This document shows positions 8,158-17,180 of a stretch of DNA of 64,000 bases, one piece after another. Within the stretch, counting starts at the first letter, position 1. Each line of letters opens with the position of its first letter. The notes under the pieces are model-generated. The model saw nothing but the letters and a program-made list of their open reading frames with translations, made no database searches and had not been told where the DNA came from. A program made the translations under genes and the position numbers. The stretch is from Planctomycetota bacterium (GTDB taxonomy: Bacteria; Planctomycetota; Planctomycetia; Pirellulales; Lacipirellulaceae), in the NCBI GenBank assembly GCA_029259915.1, contig JAJDED010000053.1:149436-213435 (forward strand), in the 5' to 3' direction.

Positions 8158-11100
8158 TTAGCGTTTTCCACGTTGCCTTTTTTCGGCAACCTGGGGCCGG
8201 TCTGCTTGCTCAAAAAAGGCAAACAATTCGGCTACCTGCCTGAGCGACAACGTATTGAGCAAACCAGCAGGCATCACCGAAGCGGAGTTGGGAACGATTT
8301 GCTCGATCTCTTCGTGATCCAGTTCGATTTTTTCTCCGTCGGAGGTTAACACGGTCACCCCTTGCTCGTCCCGAGGACTAACCAATCCAGAATAAGTGCG
8401 ACCGTTGGAAACAACGCTTCGGCTCGCGTATTGATCGGAGATGTCGTGGGAAGGATAGACGATCGATTCGAGAATCTCCTTTTTCTGGAATCGTTGGGCC
8501 ACTGTCGTCAGATCGGGCCCCAACGTTTCTCCCTGATCGCCGCAACGGTGGCACTTCACGCACTGCGCCGTCGTGAACGCTTCGTTCCCACGCTGGGGAT
8601 CGGCATTGGCGGCATCGCTACTTTCTAAGTAGGTAAGCAGTTCTTCGTAGCTCCATTTATCTGTTCCTGAATCGACAGGCAACTCTGCCGGCGGAGCATC
8701 GGGGAAGTTTTCGGCATACCACGTCTGCCATTGTGCCAACCCCTGTTGAGAATCCTCGGCCTGATCGGACTTCGATTGGCCCGACCAATGCGCAAGCAAC
8801 GTAAGTGCCTCGTCCGCACCATGCTCGTCAAGCCGAAGTCCCAGCAGAATCACCTGCCGATACGGTTCCGGCTCCCGCGGCCGTTGTGGTACTTTTGTCA
8901 ACGCAGCTACGACTTCGCGCCCAGCAACGCCATCAACAGTTTTTAACGATTCGACAAGATAGGGCCACGATTCTCCCTCGGGATGCTGAGTCAGGCTCAT
9001 GGCGACCGTGGTGCGCTGATCGGGCTCGTCACGGTACACGTTGCGCAAATAATCCAGCGAGGCCACCTCGCCACTACGACCCAAAACAGCAATGATTCCA
9101 ACCCGCAGACGACGAAACCGGTCGTCATCGGCACACAAAGGTCGCACGCGTTGATCAAGTTTACGCAATTCTGCCAGCGATTCTGCGCCAGGATCGACAG
9201 GAAGCCTGGCCAGCACCGACAAAGCGGACGTAGGCCAGCGCTCTCCAGCAGCCAGGATATGTTGCCGTTCGCGCAGCGAAAGCTTCGTGAAAAATTCTCT
9301 GGCAAAACTTTCCAAATAGGCGCTAACACTGTATCCACCACTTACCGAGCGTGCCTCTTCGTAAAATTTCATTAGTGCCAATTTGGAATCGGTATCCCAG
9401 CCCTGTTCGAGTCGGGAGGCGTACGAACAGATTTGTAGCTTTTCTTCAATCGGCGTTTCTGCTACGAGTTGGGCCGCAAATTTATCAGCCGCACCGGGCA
9501 CTTGCAAATGGACTAGCATGCGAACCAATTCGCGATTCTCCCCTGCATTGCCGCTGGGATACCTGGCCAATAGCGCACTGCCGAGTTCCGGAACATCCGC
9601 GGTGGAAAGCTGGCCATGAATCAACGCAAGCTGGACCACCCGCAATAGATCGACCGACTGGAGAGGTGCGGAGTCCGATTTGTGATCTTTGAGCCACGAT
9701 TGGCACCGATCAAGCACCGCGCGAGCCGTTTCCTTTTCGGCCCGTTGCGTCAAAAGTGCTACGGCTCCGTAACAAAACCCCGCAACGTCGCGATGCTGAA
9801 GCACTCGCTCGGCCCATTGTTCCGCTGGGAATTTTTCCAAGGTCCGTCGCGCAGCAAACGCAACAAATCGATCTTCATCAGCCAGCAGATTCACCACGGC
9901 ATCAAGCCCCTGCGGCGCATCGGCTCGGGCCAGCGATTCACACGCCACCCGCCGCACGAAGGGATCTTTGTCTTCAAGCAGCGCGACTAACCGCTGCTGG
10001 CTTGATTCGCCCGTCTGCATAAACATCAATCGGGCCGCCTGCGCGCGCACTTCGGTGCTCTTGTCTTGCGAAAGGTCCACCAGCAATTGCTCGCTGGGAC
10101 GTGGCCCAAAAAACATCATCAGCTTCAGCGCCTGCAATCGCTCCGAAAGGGTGTGCGACGTATCGCGAGCCGCGGCATCGAGTTCCGTTCCCCAATTGTC
10201 TCCTAACGCGACTTTCACCCCGGCAATCCGCGCGCGGGCCCAATCGGCGTCGATTTGTGGTTGGCGCAAAGCGCGATCGATCGCACGTTGCTCGGCCACC
10301 ACATCGCGAGCCAATTCGCCCGTATAGCGCACACGGTACACACCGCCATCGGTGCCGCGTCCACCGGTGCAAAAATAAAGTGCCCCGTCAGGCCCGACCG
10401 AAATGTCCGTAGCATTCAACGGCCGGCCCGAGACAAAAACTTCGTTCTCCGCGCGATAGGTCGCACCGTGGCGATCGATCCGCACCACATGAATCCGACC
10501 CGTCGCCCAATCGCAAGCGAACATCGCACCGCGATAGATCTCGGGGTACGCGGTGTGCTCGTAAAACTCGACGCCCGTGGGCGATCCCGGTCCCATATCC
10601 ACCAGCGCAGGTAAGCTGTCGAGATAATACGCGGGCCATTTAGCCCAACCGCCACGCCAGCCAAGCTCGGCACCGGCGGTCGCGTGCATCACGCGCGTGG
10701 GCCGATACCAAGGAGCACCGATGTCCCATTCCATGTCGGAATCATAGGTAAGAATTTCACCATCAGCAGTGAATGCAAAGTCGTAGCAATTCCGAAAACC
10801 GCCCGCGACCACTTCCACAAAGCTCCCGCGAGCGTCGGTACGAAAAATCGTGCCGCCCGGCGCCGGAATTCCCACCGCATGGCCCCGCGGGTCTTCCTGA
10901 CGGGGTTGCACCAAATCGCCCTCGTAAGCATTGCGGTATGGACTGTGTAAACTGAGTGGCACACCGACCTTCGTGTGATTACCCAAGATCACGTAAATCA
11001 ACCCGTCGGGACCCAACCGCACCGCATGCGCGTCATGTTCGCCTTTGGAACCACGCACCGGAACCAACATCGTGATTTCTTCCGCCACGCCGTCGCGGTC

Positions 11101-11997
11101 GGCATCGCGCAGTTTGTAAAGCGCCACTCCCTCGGGCCCATCGCCCACGGCAAACACGCGCGTCCCCAAAGCCAACAGGCCCTGCGTATTGGTGATCTGA
11201 TCGCAATACACGCCAACCGTGTCGTGGATTCCGTTGTCGTCGCTATCGGTTAGCAGCAACAGCGAACCCCCTTCGCGCGACGCGAGGATATTTCCACGCG
11301 AATCGAATGCCATCGCAATCAGCGAACCAACCTCCTCGTCGCGCATCAGCCGTTCGATCGTGAACTCGTCGGGGATTTGGAATCGGGCCCCTTTGCCTGC
11401 GGACACCACTTCGTCCCCCCAAGGAAGCGTCGCACCCAACGCCCCGTAACTGGCGGCAGCAATCCATTCGCTCTCGGGGAATTTCGCGGAGGTCCAGTTC
11501 TGATAATGGCGTACGCTCGTTTTCCAAGTCGCGTCGGTCGAATGGCTGGCAAACGTGCCGCCCCGCTCCTTGACCAACACCCGTGCCACCAACCCTGCCG
11601 AACCCGCATCGGTATTGGTCACCTGCACCGCCACCGTATTCAAACCGTCGCGCAGGAATTTCGAAACGTCGACAACCTGAAGCTGCCGCCAATCTTCGCT
11701 TTCGCCCACCGGTTGCCCGTTGACAAATAGCTGAAAACGGTTGTCGGCCGTAATCTGGATTTCGCCAAACTCGGGCTCTTTCAGCTTGAACGACTTACGA
11801 AAGAAACAGTCCCCAACCGGCGCTTCGTTTTTTTTGTGCGCGGGCGTCCAAATCCATTGTGCCCCACCTGAATCGCCGGTGACGCCCTCGACGGTGGTCA
11901 CCCCCCCAAGGGGCAATGCCGTCATCCATCCCAGAAGAATGGAAACACCGAAAAGAATAAACCTCGCATCGCGCGCATTTTCAGCGATAGCCCTCAT
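8158..11997 (-). CDS. PVC-type exported protein: propeller, HEAT repeats and cytochrome c (CxxCH) domain
   Basis: About 1,279 residues. Domain order: signal segment (residues 12-33); galactose-binding-like sandwich (about 45-150, WIWTPAHKK, FQLFVNGQPVGES); a six-bladed NHL/glucose-dehydrogenase-like beta-propeller (about 215-560, MAFDSRGNILASREGG, LGPDGLIYVI, FRNCYDFAFTADGEIL); HEAT repeats (about 600-960); then a cytochrome c module with CVKCH near 1144 and the family tail (VPNSASVMPAGLLNTLS). This architecture is typical of planctomycete TIGR02603/02604 'heme-binding, membrane-bound dehydrogenase' proteins, thought to oxidise sugars or polymers in the periplasm. I use the ATG at 11997, which has GAGGG upstream; the track start is 12012. 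The substrate is unknown. Confidence 0.88.
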   Translation of the reverse strand: MRAIAENARDARFILFGVSILLGWMTALPLGGVTTVEGVTGDSGGAQWIWTPAHKKNEAPVGDCFFRKSFKLKEPEFGEIQITADNRFQLFVNGQPVGESEDWRQLQVVDVSKFLRDGLNTVAVQVTNTDAGSAGLVARVLVKERGGTFASHSTDATWKTSVRHYQNWTSAKFPESEWIAAASYGALGATLPWGDEVVSAGKGARFQIPDEFTIERLMRDEEVGSLIAMAFDSRGNILASREGGSLLLLTDSDDNGIHDTVGVYCDQITNTQGLLALGTRVFAVGDGPEGVALYKLRDADRDGVAEEITMLVPVRGSKGEHDAHAVRLGPDGLIYVILGNHTKVGVPLSLHSPYRNAYEGDLVQPRQEDPRGHAVGIPAPGGTIFRTDARGSFVEVVAGGFRNCYDFAFTADGEILTYDSDMEWDIGAPWYRPTRVMHATAGAELGWRGGWAKWPAYYLDSLPALVDMGPGSPTGVEFYEHTAYPEIYRGAMFACDWATGRIHVVRIDRHGATYRAENEVFVSGRPLNATDISVGPDGALYFCTGGRGTDGGVYRVRYTGELARDVVAEQRAIDRALRQPQIDADWARARIAGVKVALGDNWGTELDAAARDTSHTLSERLQALKLMMFFGPRPSEQLLVDLSQDKSTEVRAQAARLMFMQTGESSQQRLVALLEDKDPFVRRVACESLARADAPQGLDAVVNLLADEDRFVAFAARRTLEKFPAEQWAERVLQHRDVAGFCYGAVALLTQRAEKETARAVLDRCQSWLKDHKSDSAPLQSVDLLRVVQLALIHGQLSTADVPELGSALLARYPSGNAGENRELVRMLVHLQVPGAADKFAAQLVAETPIEEKLQICSYASRLEQGWDTDSKLALMKFYEEARSVSGGYSVSAYLESFAREFFTKLSLRERQHILAAGERWPTSALSVLARLPVDPGAESLAELRKLDQRVRPLCADDDRFRRLRVGIIAVLGRSGEVASLDYLRNVYRDEPDQRTTVAMSLTQHPEGESWPYLVESLKTVDGVAGREVVAALTKVPQRPREPEPYRQVILLGLRLDEHGADEALTLLAHWSGQSKSDQAEDSQQGLAQWQTWYAENFPDAPPAELPVDSGTDKWSYEELLTYLESSDAANADPQRGNEAFTTAQCVKCHRCGDQGETLGPDLTTVAQRFQKKEILESIVYPSHDISDQYASRSVVSNGRTYSGLVSPRDEQGVTVLTSDGEKIELDHEEIEQIVPNSASVMPAGLLNTLSLRQVAELFAFFEQADRPQVAEKRQRGKR

Positions 11998-12147
11998 GGC
12001 ACCCTCACACATCCGTTAGTGAAATCGTCAACTCTCGAGCATCAACTGCCCGGACGCGAGAAAATGTACCCCCCCGGGAATGTTCCCAGCAACAGAGGTT
12101 GGCAGTGCTAGCAATTGGCAAGAAAAGATTTTTTGCCACTCCGGAAT

Positions 12148-12191
12148 GGCTAAGAGCCGAAGGTGAGGCTCATTACTTCTGGCTCTTAGCC
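12148..12191. repeat. 11-bp inverted repeat GGCTAAGAGCC / GGCTCTTAGCC
   Basis: A perfect 11-bp inverted repeat with a 22-base centre, in the divergent region between the heme protein and the ABC transporter operon. The right arm runs on into CCTCCGCTCTCGGCTCTC, a degenerate short-unit tract similar in style to the other intergenic repeats. There is no T-run. The rest of the 330-base gap shows nothing else I can name. Confidence 0.65.
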
Positions 12192-12329
12192 CTCCGCTCT
12201 CGGCTCTCTGCTGTCCCGACAGTGTCATTGACCCGCGCGGACGAATTGGGCTAGGATTCGCGCCTGGGCAAATTGCCTAAACTCGTTGGTCCGCCGAGAA
12301 TAGCTCATTTTGACAGAAAGCTCCCCGCC

Positions 12330-14315
12330 ATGAATGCCCAATGCTGGCAAAACGGTTTCCATAGACGCATTGCTATCGCGCTGTTGATTCTGCCGCTTGC
12401 CGTTGGCTGCTCGTCGGAATCCTCCGACCCGCCTGCGAACCCCACCGGCGGCGATTCTGAAGCCGACGCCGAGTCACCTGCCAAGCCCTCGGGCCCCGTC
12501 GTATTGGGCAACTTGCTCGAACCGTTCGATCCCCCACCGCTAGAAAAGCTGTTGGCCGGCCACAAGTGGATCGATCGGCCGGTGGTCGACTCCATGCAAC
12601 GGATGCGGCAATTCCAAGCTGAACTCCCTCCGCCCAAACTTAGCGCCAAGGAGGCTCTTGCGCTCCGAAACGACTCTCCGGAAAACAACGAATTGCTTCT
12701 CGACACCCTGGGCCGACTCGCCCCCGAGAGCGGCGATGGCGTTGATTACGAAGCAAAAATCACCCTAATGGCCGACGCAGATTTGAAGAGTACCAATCCA
12801 CTGCTAACCAGTAGCGTCGTTGAATCAGACTACCATGGGCTGACGGTCTTTGGTTTGTTCGGTTTCGACAAGGATTTTGAAAAATTCGCGTCGAGTGGGT
12901 CGGTCGCATCTTGGCAAACGAGTGAAGATCGGATGATTGATAAAATCGTTTTGCGAGACGATCTTACCTGGTCGGACGGTATGCCGATCACAGCCCACGA
13001 TGTGGCCTTTACCTTTCGCGCTATTATGACCGACGAAGTGATTGTTCCTGCTCTCCGGCAGGGCACAGACAAAATTCGTTGGGCAGAAGCGTACGATGAT
13101 CAAACGGTGGTGTTCTTTCACAAGCAGGCGTTATCGACCAATGACAGTAACCTTAATTTTTACATCATTCCGAAACACAAGTACGAACACACCATCCCCG
13201 ACGATCCTTCCTTAGCACGGAGCGAAGCCCACTCGCGTCTGGAAGACGACCCCGTTGTGGGAGGTGCTTACACGCTAACGAAGCGTAACCGTGGGCAAGA
13301 ATTTGTACTGGAGCGCCGAGAATCGTACTACATGCACAATGGCCGGCAGGTGCGCGACAAACCCTATTTTAAGACAGTTCGCTTCAAAGTAATTGAAGAC
13401 TTGAACACTGCTCTGCTGGCTCTAAAAGCGGGCGATTTGCAGTCAATGACACTCAATGCGGAACAATGGAACGGACAAACAGACGATAATGATTTTTATC
13501 GTCACAACACCAAGGGCAGCGGCATGGAATGGACGTCGTTTCATTTCTGCTGGAATCTCAAAGCACCGTATTTCGAAGACAAGCGTGTACGCCAGGCCAT
13601 GTCGTATGCGATGGATTACCAGGAGTTGTTAGACACAATTCTCTACGGAATCTATTCTCCTTGTCGAGGCAACTTCCATGAGACCTCGAAAATGTTTCCC
13701 CAGGATGGAAACGAGCCTTATCAGCAGGACTTCGACAAGGCGGAGAAGCTGCTTGACGAAGCAGGTTGGGCAGACAGCGACGGCGATGGCATCCGCGATA
13801 AAACAATCGATGGCCGCTTGGTACCTTTCGAATTCACGATGCTAGTGGTCAATTTCGAAGATCGCGTCAAGACCGCGACTTTAATGAAAGAATGTCTCGA
13901 GTCGATTGGCATCACATGCCATGTGAAGCCGACTGAATTTACCGTACTAATGCAAGTCATGCGGGACCGCAAGTTTCAAGCAGCCTTTGCAGGTTGGGGC
14001 ACCGGTGCCGATCCTGACACAAACACCAATATTTGGGGAACCAACGCAGGGCGAAATTACGGTTCCTACTCGAATCCACACGTCGATGCTCTGTTCGAGC
14101 AAGCTCGACATGAATTTGACGAAGAGAAACGCAACGCCATTTACGGAGAAATTCATTCTGCTTTGTGGGAGGATCAACCTTACACTTGGCTGTTCTGGCG
14201 CAATTCTTTCTATGGATTCAATAAGCGTTTGCGTGGTTACAACTTCAGCCCTCGCGGGCCATTCCATTATGGCCCGGGATTCGACAGCTTCTATATGCCC
14301 GTGGACGTACCGTAG
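12330..14315 (+). CDS. ABC transporter substrate-binding lipoprotein (peptide/nickel family 5)
   Basis: I start it at the ATG at 12330 (661 residues), giving MNAQCWQNGFHRRIAIALL and a lipobox LAVGC; the track start at 12273 would bury the signal. The mature protein is a family 5 extracellular solute-binding protein: KIVLRDDLTWSDGMPITAHDVAFTF, SYAMDYQELLDTILYG, and the C-terminal YGEIHSALWEDQPYTWLFW. It is larger than the usual 520-550 residues, with an extra N-terminal 110-residue segment before the fold. It heads an operon with two permeases and a fused ATPase, so it most likely captures oligopeptides for import. The ligand is not predictable. Confidence 0.88.
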   Translation: MNAQCWQNGFHRRIAIALLILPLAVGCSSESSDPPANPTGGDSEADAESPAKPSGPVVLGNLLEPFDPPPLEKLLAGHKWIDRPVVDSMQRMRQFQAELPPPKLSAKEALALRNDSPENNELLLDTLGRLAPESGDGVDYEAKITLMADADLKSTNPLLTSSVVESDYHGLTVFGLFGFDKDFEKFASSGSVASWQTSEDRMIDKIVLRDDLTWSDGMPITAHDVAFTFRAIMTDEVIVPALRQGTDKIRWAEAYDDQTVVFFHKQALSTNDSNLNFYIIPKHKYEHTIPDDPSLARSEAHSRLEDDPVVGGAYTLTKRNRGQEFVLERRESYYMHNGRQVRDKPYFKTVRFKVIEDLNTALLALKAGDLQSMTLNAEQWNGQTDDNDFYRHNTKGSGMEWTSFHFCWNLKAPYFEDKRVRQAMSYAMDYQELLDTILYGIYSPCRGNFHETSKMFPQDGNEPYQQDFDKAEKLLDEAGWADSDGDGIRDKTIDGRLVPFEFTMLVVNFEDRVKTATLMKECLESIGITCHVKPTEFTVLMQVMRDRKFQAAFAGWGTGADPDTNTNIWGTNAGRNYGSYSNPHVDALFEQARHEFDEEKRNAIYGEIHSALWEDQPYTWLFWRNSFYGFNKRLRGYNFSPRGPFHYGPGFDSFYMPVDVP

Positions 14316-14385
14316 CAAGACGCCGATGACCATCGCGTGCCGAAGTTGGTAATTCTCAAACTCCCGCCGAGTGCCCTTCGAGACA

Positions 14386-15369
14386 ATGTTTAGCTACCTG
14401 ATCCGCCGAGTGGCCCTGGCTCTGTTGACGTTGCTGTTGATCACGTTTGTGGTCTACGCGCTGATTCGCCACATGCCGGGCACGCCGCTCACGGCCGATC
14501 CGTCGATGATGGATCCCAGCAAGCAAATCAGCGCCGAAGAAATCGATCGCCTGAATCGACTTTACGGGCTCGACAAGCCGTGGTATGTCGCCTACTTCCA
14601 TTGGCTCGAAAATGTTGTGCAGCTCGATCTGGGTCGATCTATTAGCCAGAACAATGCCCCTGTGACGAAACTGATTGCTCAGCGTGTGCCGGCAACGCTC
14701 TTGCTTTCAATCAGTTCCTTGGTGCTTACCTACCTGCTCTCTATCCCGCTAGGATTGTGGTCCACCGTGAAGTCGGGCACCCCCGCCGAGCGCACGGTCA
14801 GCACGCTGCTCTATATGCTTTATTCGCTGCCGTCGTTCGTGGCAGCACTGTTTCTACAAATTCTTCTGGCCGTAAAACTGGGGTGGCTGCCCCTGTTTGG
14901 CATGACCTCCGACGGTTATGAATCGCTCTCCTTGATGGGCAAAGTATGGGATGTTTCCCAACATGCTTTCCTGCCGATTGTCTGCTTTACGTATGGCAGC
15001 TTGGCCTATTACTCGCGGTTTATCCGGGCCAACATGCAGGAGGTAGTGCGACAAGATTATATTCGCACGGCTCGGGCCAAGGGCGTGCCGCCGGGCCAAG
15101 TGGTTTGGCGTCATGCGTTCCGCAATACGCTGATCCCACTGTTAACGCTTATTGGACTCACGCTGCCCAGCCTGTTGAGCGGGGCGGTCATCCTGGAGCA
15201 GATCTTTACTTGGCCCGGCATGGGCCGCCTCTACTTCGAGGCGATTGGTCGACGCGATTACGACACAATCATGGGTCTCACCCTGATGTTCTCCGTACTC
15301 ACGCTGCTGGGACAACTGCTGGCCGACATCCTTTACGCGGTCGTCGACCCGCGAGTGACTTACCATTAA
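14386..15369 (+). CDS. Peptide-type ABC transporter permease, DppB-like
   Basis: About 327 residues from the ATG at 14386, where MFSYLIRRVALALLTLLLI is the typical DppB/OppB start; the track's GTG at 14371 adds five atypical residues. It has about six membrane helices and the coupling-helix loop DYIRTARAKGVPPGQVVWRHAFRN, which docks onto the ATPase. The protein is one half of the transmembrane channel. It follows the binding protein by 70 bases and is separated from its partner permease by a repeat element. Confidence 0.92.
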   Translation: MFSYLIRRVALALLTLLLITFVVYALIRHMPGTPLTADPSMMDPSKQISAEEIDRLNRLYGLDKPWYVAYFHWLENVVQLDLGRSISQNNAPVTKLIAQRVPATLLLSISSLVLTYLLSIPLGLWSTVKSGTPAERTVSTLLYMLYSLPSFVAALFLQILLAVKLGWLPLFGMTSDGYESLSLMGKVWDVSQHAFLPIVCFTYGSLAYYSRFIRANMQEVVRQDYIRTARAKGVPPGQVVWRHAFRNTLIPLLTLIGLTLPSLLSGAVILEQIFTWPGMGRLYFEAIGRRDYDTIMGLTLMFSVLTLLGQLLADILYAVVDPRVTYH

Positions 15370-15387
15370 CTCAAACAAAAAATGATG

Positions 15388-15523
15388 AACCGCCAAGGAC
15401 GCCAAGGAATACAAAGTAATGCATCTCCCAGGCAAATAAACTACATCCCACAAACAACTGGAATTCAATTTTGATGCCTTAAAAAAACAATTCCTTGGCG
15501 CTCTTGGCGTCCTTGGCGGTTCC
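15388..15523. repeat. Intergenic inverted repeat (copy 2, CGCCAAGGA type)
   Basis: The left arm AACCGCCAAGGACGCCAAGG (15388-15412) and the right arm (15489-15522, CCTTGGCGCTCTTGGCGTCC then TTGGCGGTT) are reverse complements. The right arm carries one extra 9-bp unit (GCCAAGAGC when read in reverse). It sits between the two permease genes; without it the gap would be about 45 bases, normal for an operon. This suggests insertion into a formerly compact operon. Confidence 0.9.
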
Positions 15524-15551
15524 AAATCTTAGTCTTTAACAAACCAACACC

Positions 15552-16658
15552 ATGACCAACTCGCCCAATAATTCGACCAATGCCACAGACGCCCCGCCGT
15601 CCGTCGGTTTTTGGGGCGAGGCGTGGCAACGCTTCCGGCGTCGCAAGTTGGCGATGATTGCGCTGTGGTTTGTCGTGTTGTTGTGCTTTACCGCACTGTT
15701 TGCCCCGATGATTGTCGGCACTAAACCAATCGTCTGCAAATATAAAGGCAACCTCTATTTTCCTTGTCTTGGCTATTACAAAAACAGTTGGGAAAATCCG
15801 GTCTTCCGCAAAGATCGTTTCCGCAACCGCTACACTATAAATCTCAAGAAAAAGGATCCCGAGAGTTGGGCAGTTTGGCCACTGGTTTATCAAGACCCCT
15901 ACCGCCGGGTGCGAAAAGGCGAATGGAAAGACCGCCAGGGAAACCCCTCAGGGACCAACGGTGCACCAAACCGCATCAACCTGTTCGGCACCAATCAGCA
16001 AGGGTTTGATGTGTTTGCCCAAATGGTCCACGGAACGCAAATCGCGCTGAGCGTCGGGTTCGTGTCGATGGGCATTGCCGGCGTGATTGGCATTACGATT
16101 GGCGCGCTGGCCGGTTATTTGGGAGGCTGGGTCGACACACTACTAAGCCGATTCATCGAGCTGGTGATGTGCATTCCTGCGCTCGTTTTAATTCTCGCGC
16201 TGGTGGCAATGCTTGATAACGTCAACAATTTTCATCTGATGGCAATCGTCGGTTGCACCAGCTGGACCGGCATTGCCCGACTGGCACGCGCGGAGTTTAT
16301 GAAGCTCAAGCAGATGGAATTCATCACCGCTGCCCGTGCGCTGGGCGCAAGCCGCTGGCGGATCATGTTTCGGTACGTGCTGCGCAACGCGCTAGCGCCG
16401 GTGTTGGTGCCGATCACCTTCGGCATTGCCGCGGCAATCCTGATCGAAAGCGGGCTAAGCTACCTCGGTTTCGGCGCCTCACCTCCCAACCCCAGTTGGG
16501 GCACACTGCTCAAAAGTGGCCGCAGCACCATCCAACAAACCTGGTGGCTAATCGTATTCCCCGGCACGGCAATTTTTCTCACCGTACTGGCCTACAACCT
16601 CATCGGCGAAGGCCTCCAAGAAGCAACCGATCCCAGGCTACGGCAGGATAGCCATTAA
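15552..16658 (+). CDS. Peptide-type ABC transporter permease, DppC-like
   Basis: A 368-residue inner-membrane protein. The N-terminal helix (IALWFVVLLCFTALFAPMIVG) is followed by an unusually long external segment of about 95 residues (YKGNLYFPCLGYYKNSW to NRINLFGTNQQGFDVF), which makes it longer than the usual 290-310. The BPD_transp_1 helices then follow, with the coupling loop EFITAARALGASRWRIMFRYV and GLSYLGFGASPPNPSWG, a strong DppC/OppC signature. It pairs with the permease upstream. The enlarged periplasmic loop may contact the larger than usual binding protein (inference). Confidence 0.92.
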   Translation: MTNSPNNSTNATDAPPSVGFWGEAWQRFRRRKLAMIALWFVVLLCFTALFAPMIVGTKPIVCKYKGNLYFPCLGYYKNSWENPVFRKDRFRNRYTINLKKKDPESWAVWPLVYQDPYRRVRKGEWKDRQGNPSGTNGAPNRINLFGTNQQGFDVFAQMVHGTQIALSVGFVSMGIAGVIGITIGALAGYLGGWVDTLLSRFIELVMCIPALVLILALVAMLDNVNNFHLMAIVGCTSWTGIARLARAEFMKLKQMEFITAARALGASRWRIMFRYVLRNALAPVLVPITFGIAAAILIESGLSYLGFGASPPNPSWGTLLKSGRSTIQQTWWLIVFPGTAIFLTVLAYNLIGEGLQEATDPRLRQDSH

Positions 16659-16671
16659 CCAATAAAATGAA

Positions 16672-17155
16672 CCACAGATTACATAGATGTGCACGGATTG
16701 AAAAAGATAGAGGGTCTTGGTTGTATTATCTTCAAGGGTTTCTACGATGACTTCCAAGTTGATTCACGAGGAGTTAAGCGGCAAGGTAATTGGCGCAGCG
16801 ATGCAAGTGCACAATATGTTGAGACCAGGATTAGACGAAAAGGTCTATGAAAATGCACTAGTCATTGAACTTGAGCACATGGGCCTCGAGGTAAAGCAAC
16901 AAACTCGATTTCCTGTGAAGTATCGAGAGCAACTGGTTGGGACTTTAATACCTGACTTGATCGTAAACAATCGAATTATCGTCGACACTAAAGTCGTTAC
17001 CGAATTTAACGACGCTCACGTAGCACAAATAATTGGTTACCTCACCATCACTGGTTTGGATCTGGCATTATTGGTAAATTTCAAACACGCCTCACTAAAA
17101 TGGAAACGTGTTGTTCGATAATTTCATCCGAGATATCAGTGAAATCCGTGGTTCC
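16672..17155. mobile_element. GxxExxY gene enclosed by inverted-repeat arms (copy 3, CAGATTACA type)
   Basis: Left arm at 16672-16702 (AACCACAGATTACATAGATG) and right arm at 17124-17155 (ending GAAATCCGTGGTTCC) are imperfect reverse complements with 9-bp periodicity. They enclose a single gene whose stop lies 2 bases before the right arm. The 484-base block sits inside the ABC transporter operon; without it the ATPase would start about 40 bases after the permease. I interpret it as a gene-carrying member of the same repeat family. No target-site duplication was recognised, and mobility is inference. Confidence 0.6.
16747..17121 (+). CDS. GxxExxY protein (PD-(D/E)XK-like)
   Basis: A 124-residue protein from the ATG at 16747, which has AAGGG upstream; the track's start at 16717 runs back toward the repeat arm. 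The name motif is present as GLDEKVY. The C-terminal half has the family's nuclease-like core: GTLIPDLIVNNRIIVDTKVV, where IPD and DTK would be the acidic/lysine residues of a PD-(D/E)XK site; many members have ExK, here it is DxK. The family (PF13366-type) is widespread and often multi-copy, with no established function that I can cite. Its placement within inverted repeats, in the middle of an unrelated transporter operon, points to a selfish or repeat-associated role rather than transport. Confidence 0.85.
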   Translation: MTSKLIHEELSGKVIGAAMQVHNMLRPGLDEKVYENALVIELEHMGLEVKQQTRFPVKYREQLVGTLIPDLIVNNRIIVDTKVVTEFNDAHVAQIIGYLTITGLDLALLVNFKHASLKWKRVVR

Positions 17156-17180
17156 AGACTAGAAACAAAACTGAATTCCT

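Noticed and set aside
16717-16746. Upstream start of the GxxExxY gene
   Set aside because: The ORF-track start adds ten residues outside the family; the ATG at 16747 has AAGGG upstream and gives the family N-terminus.
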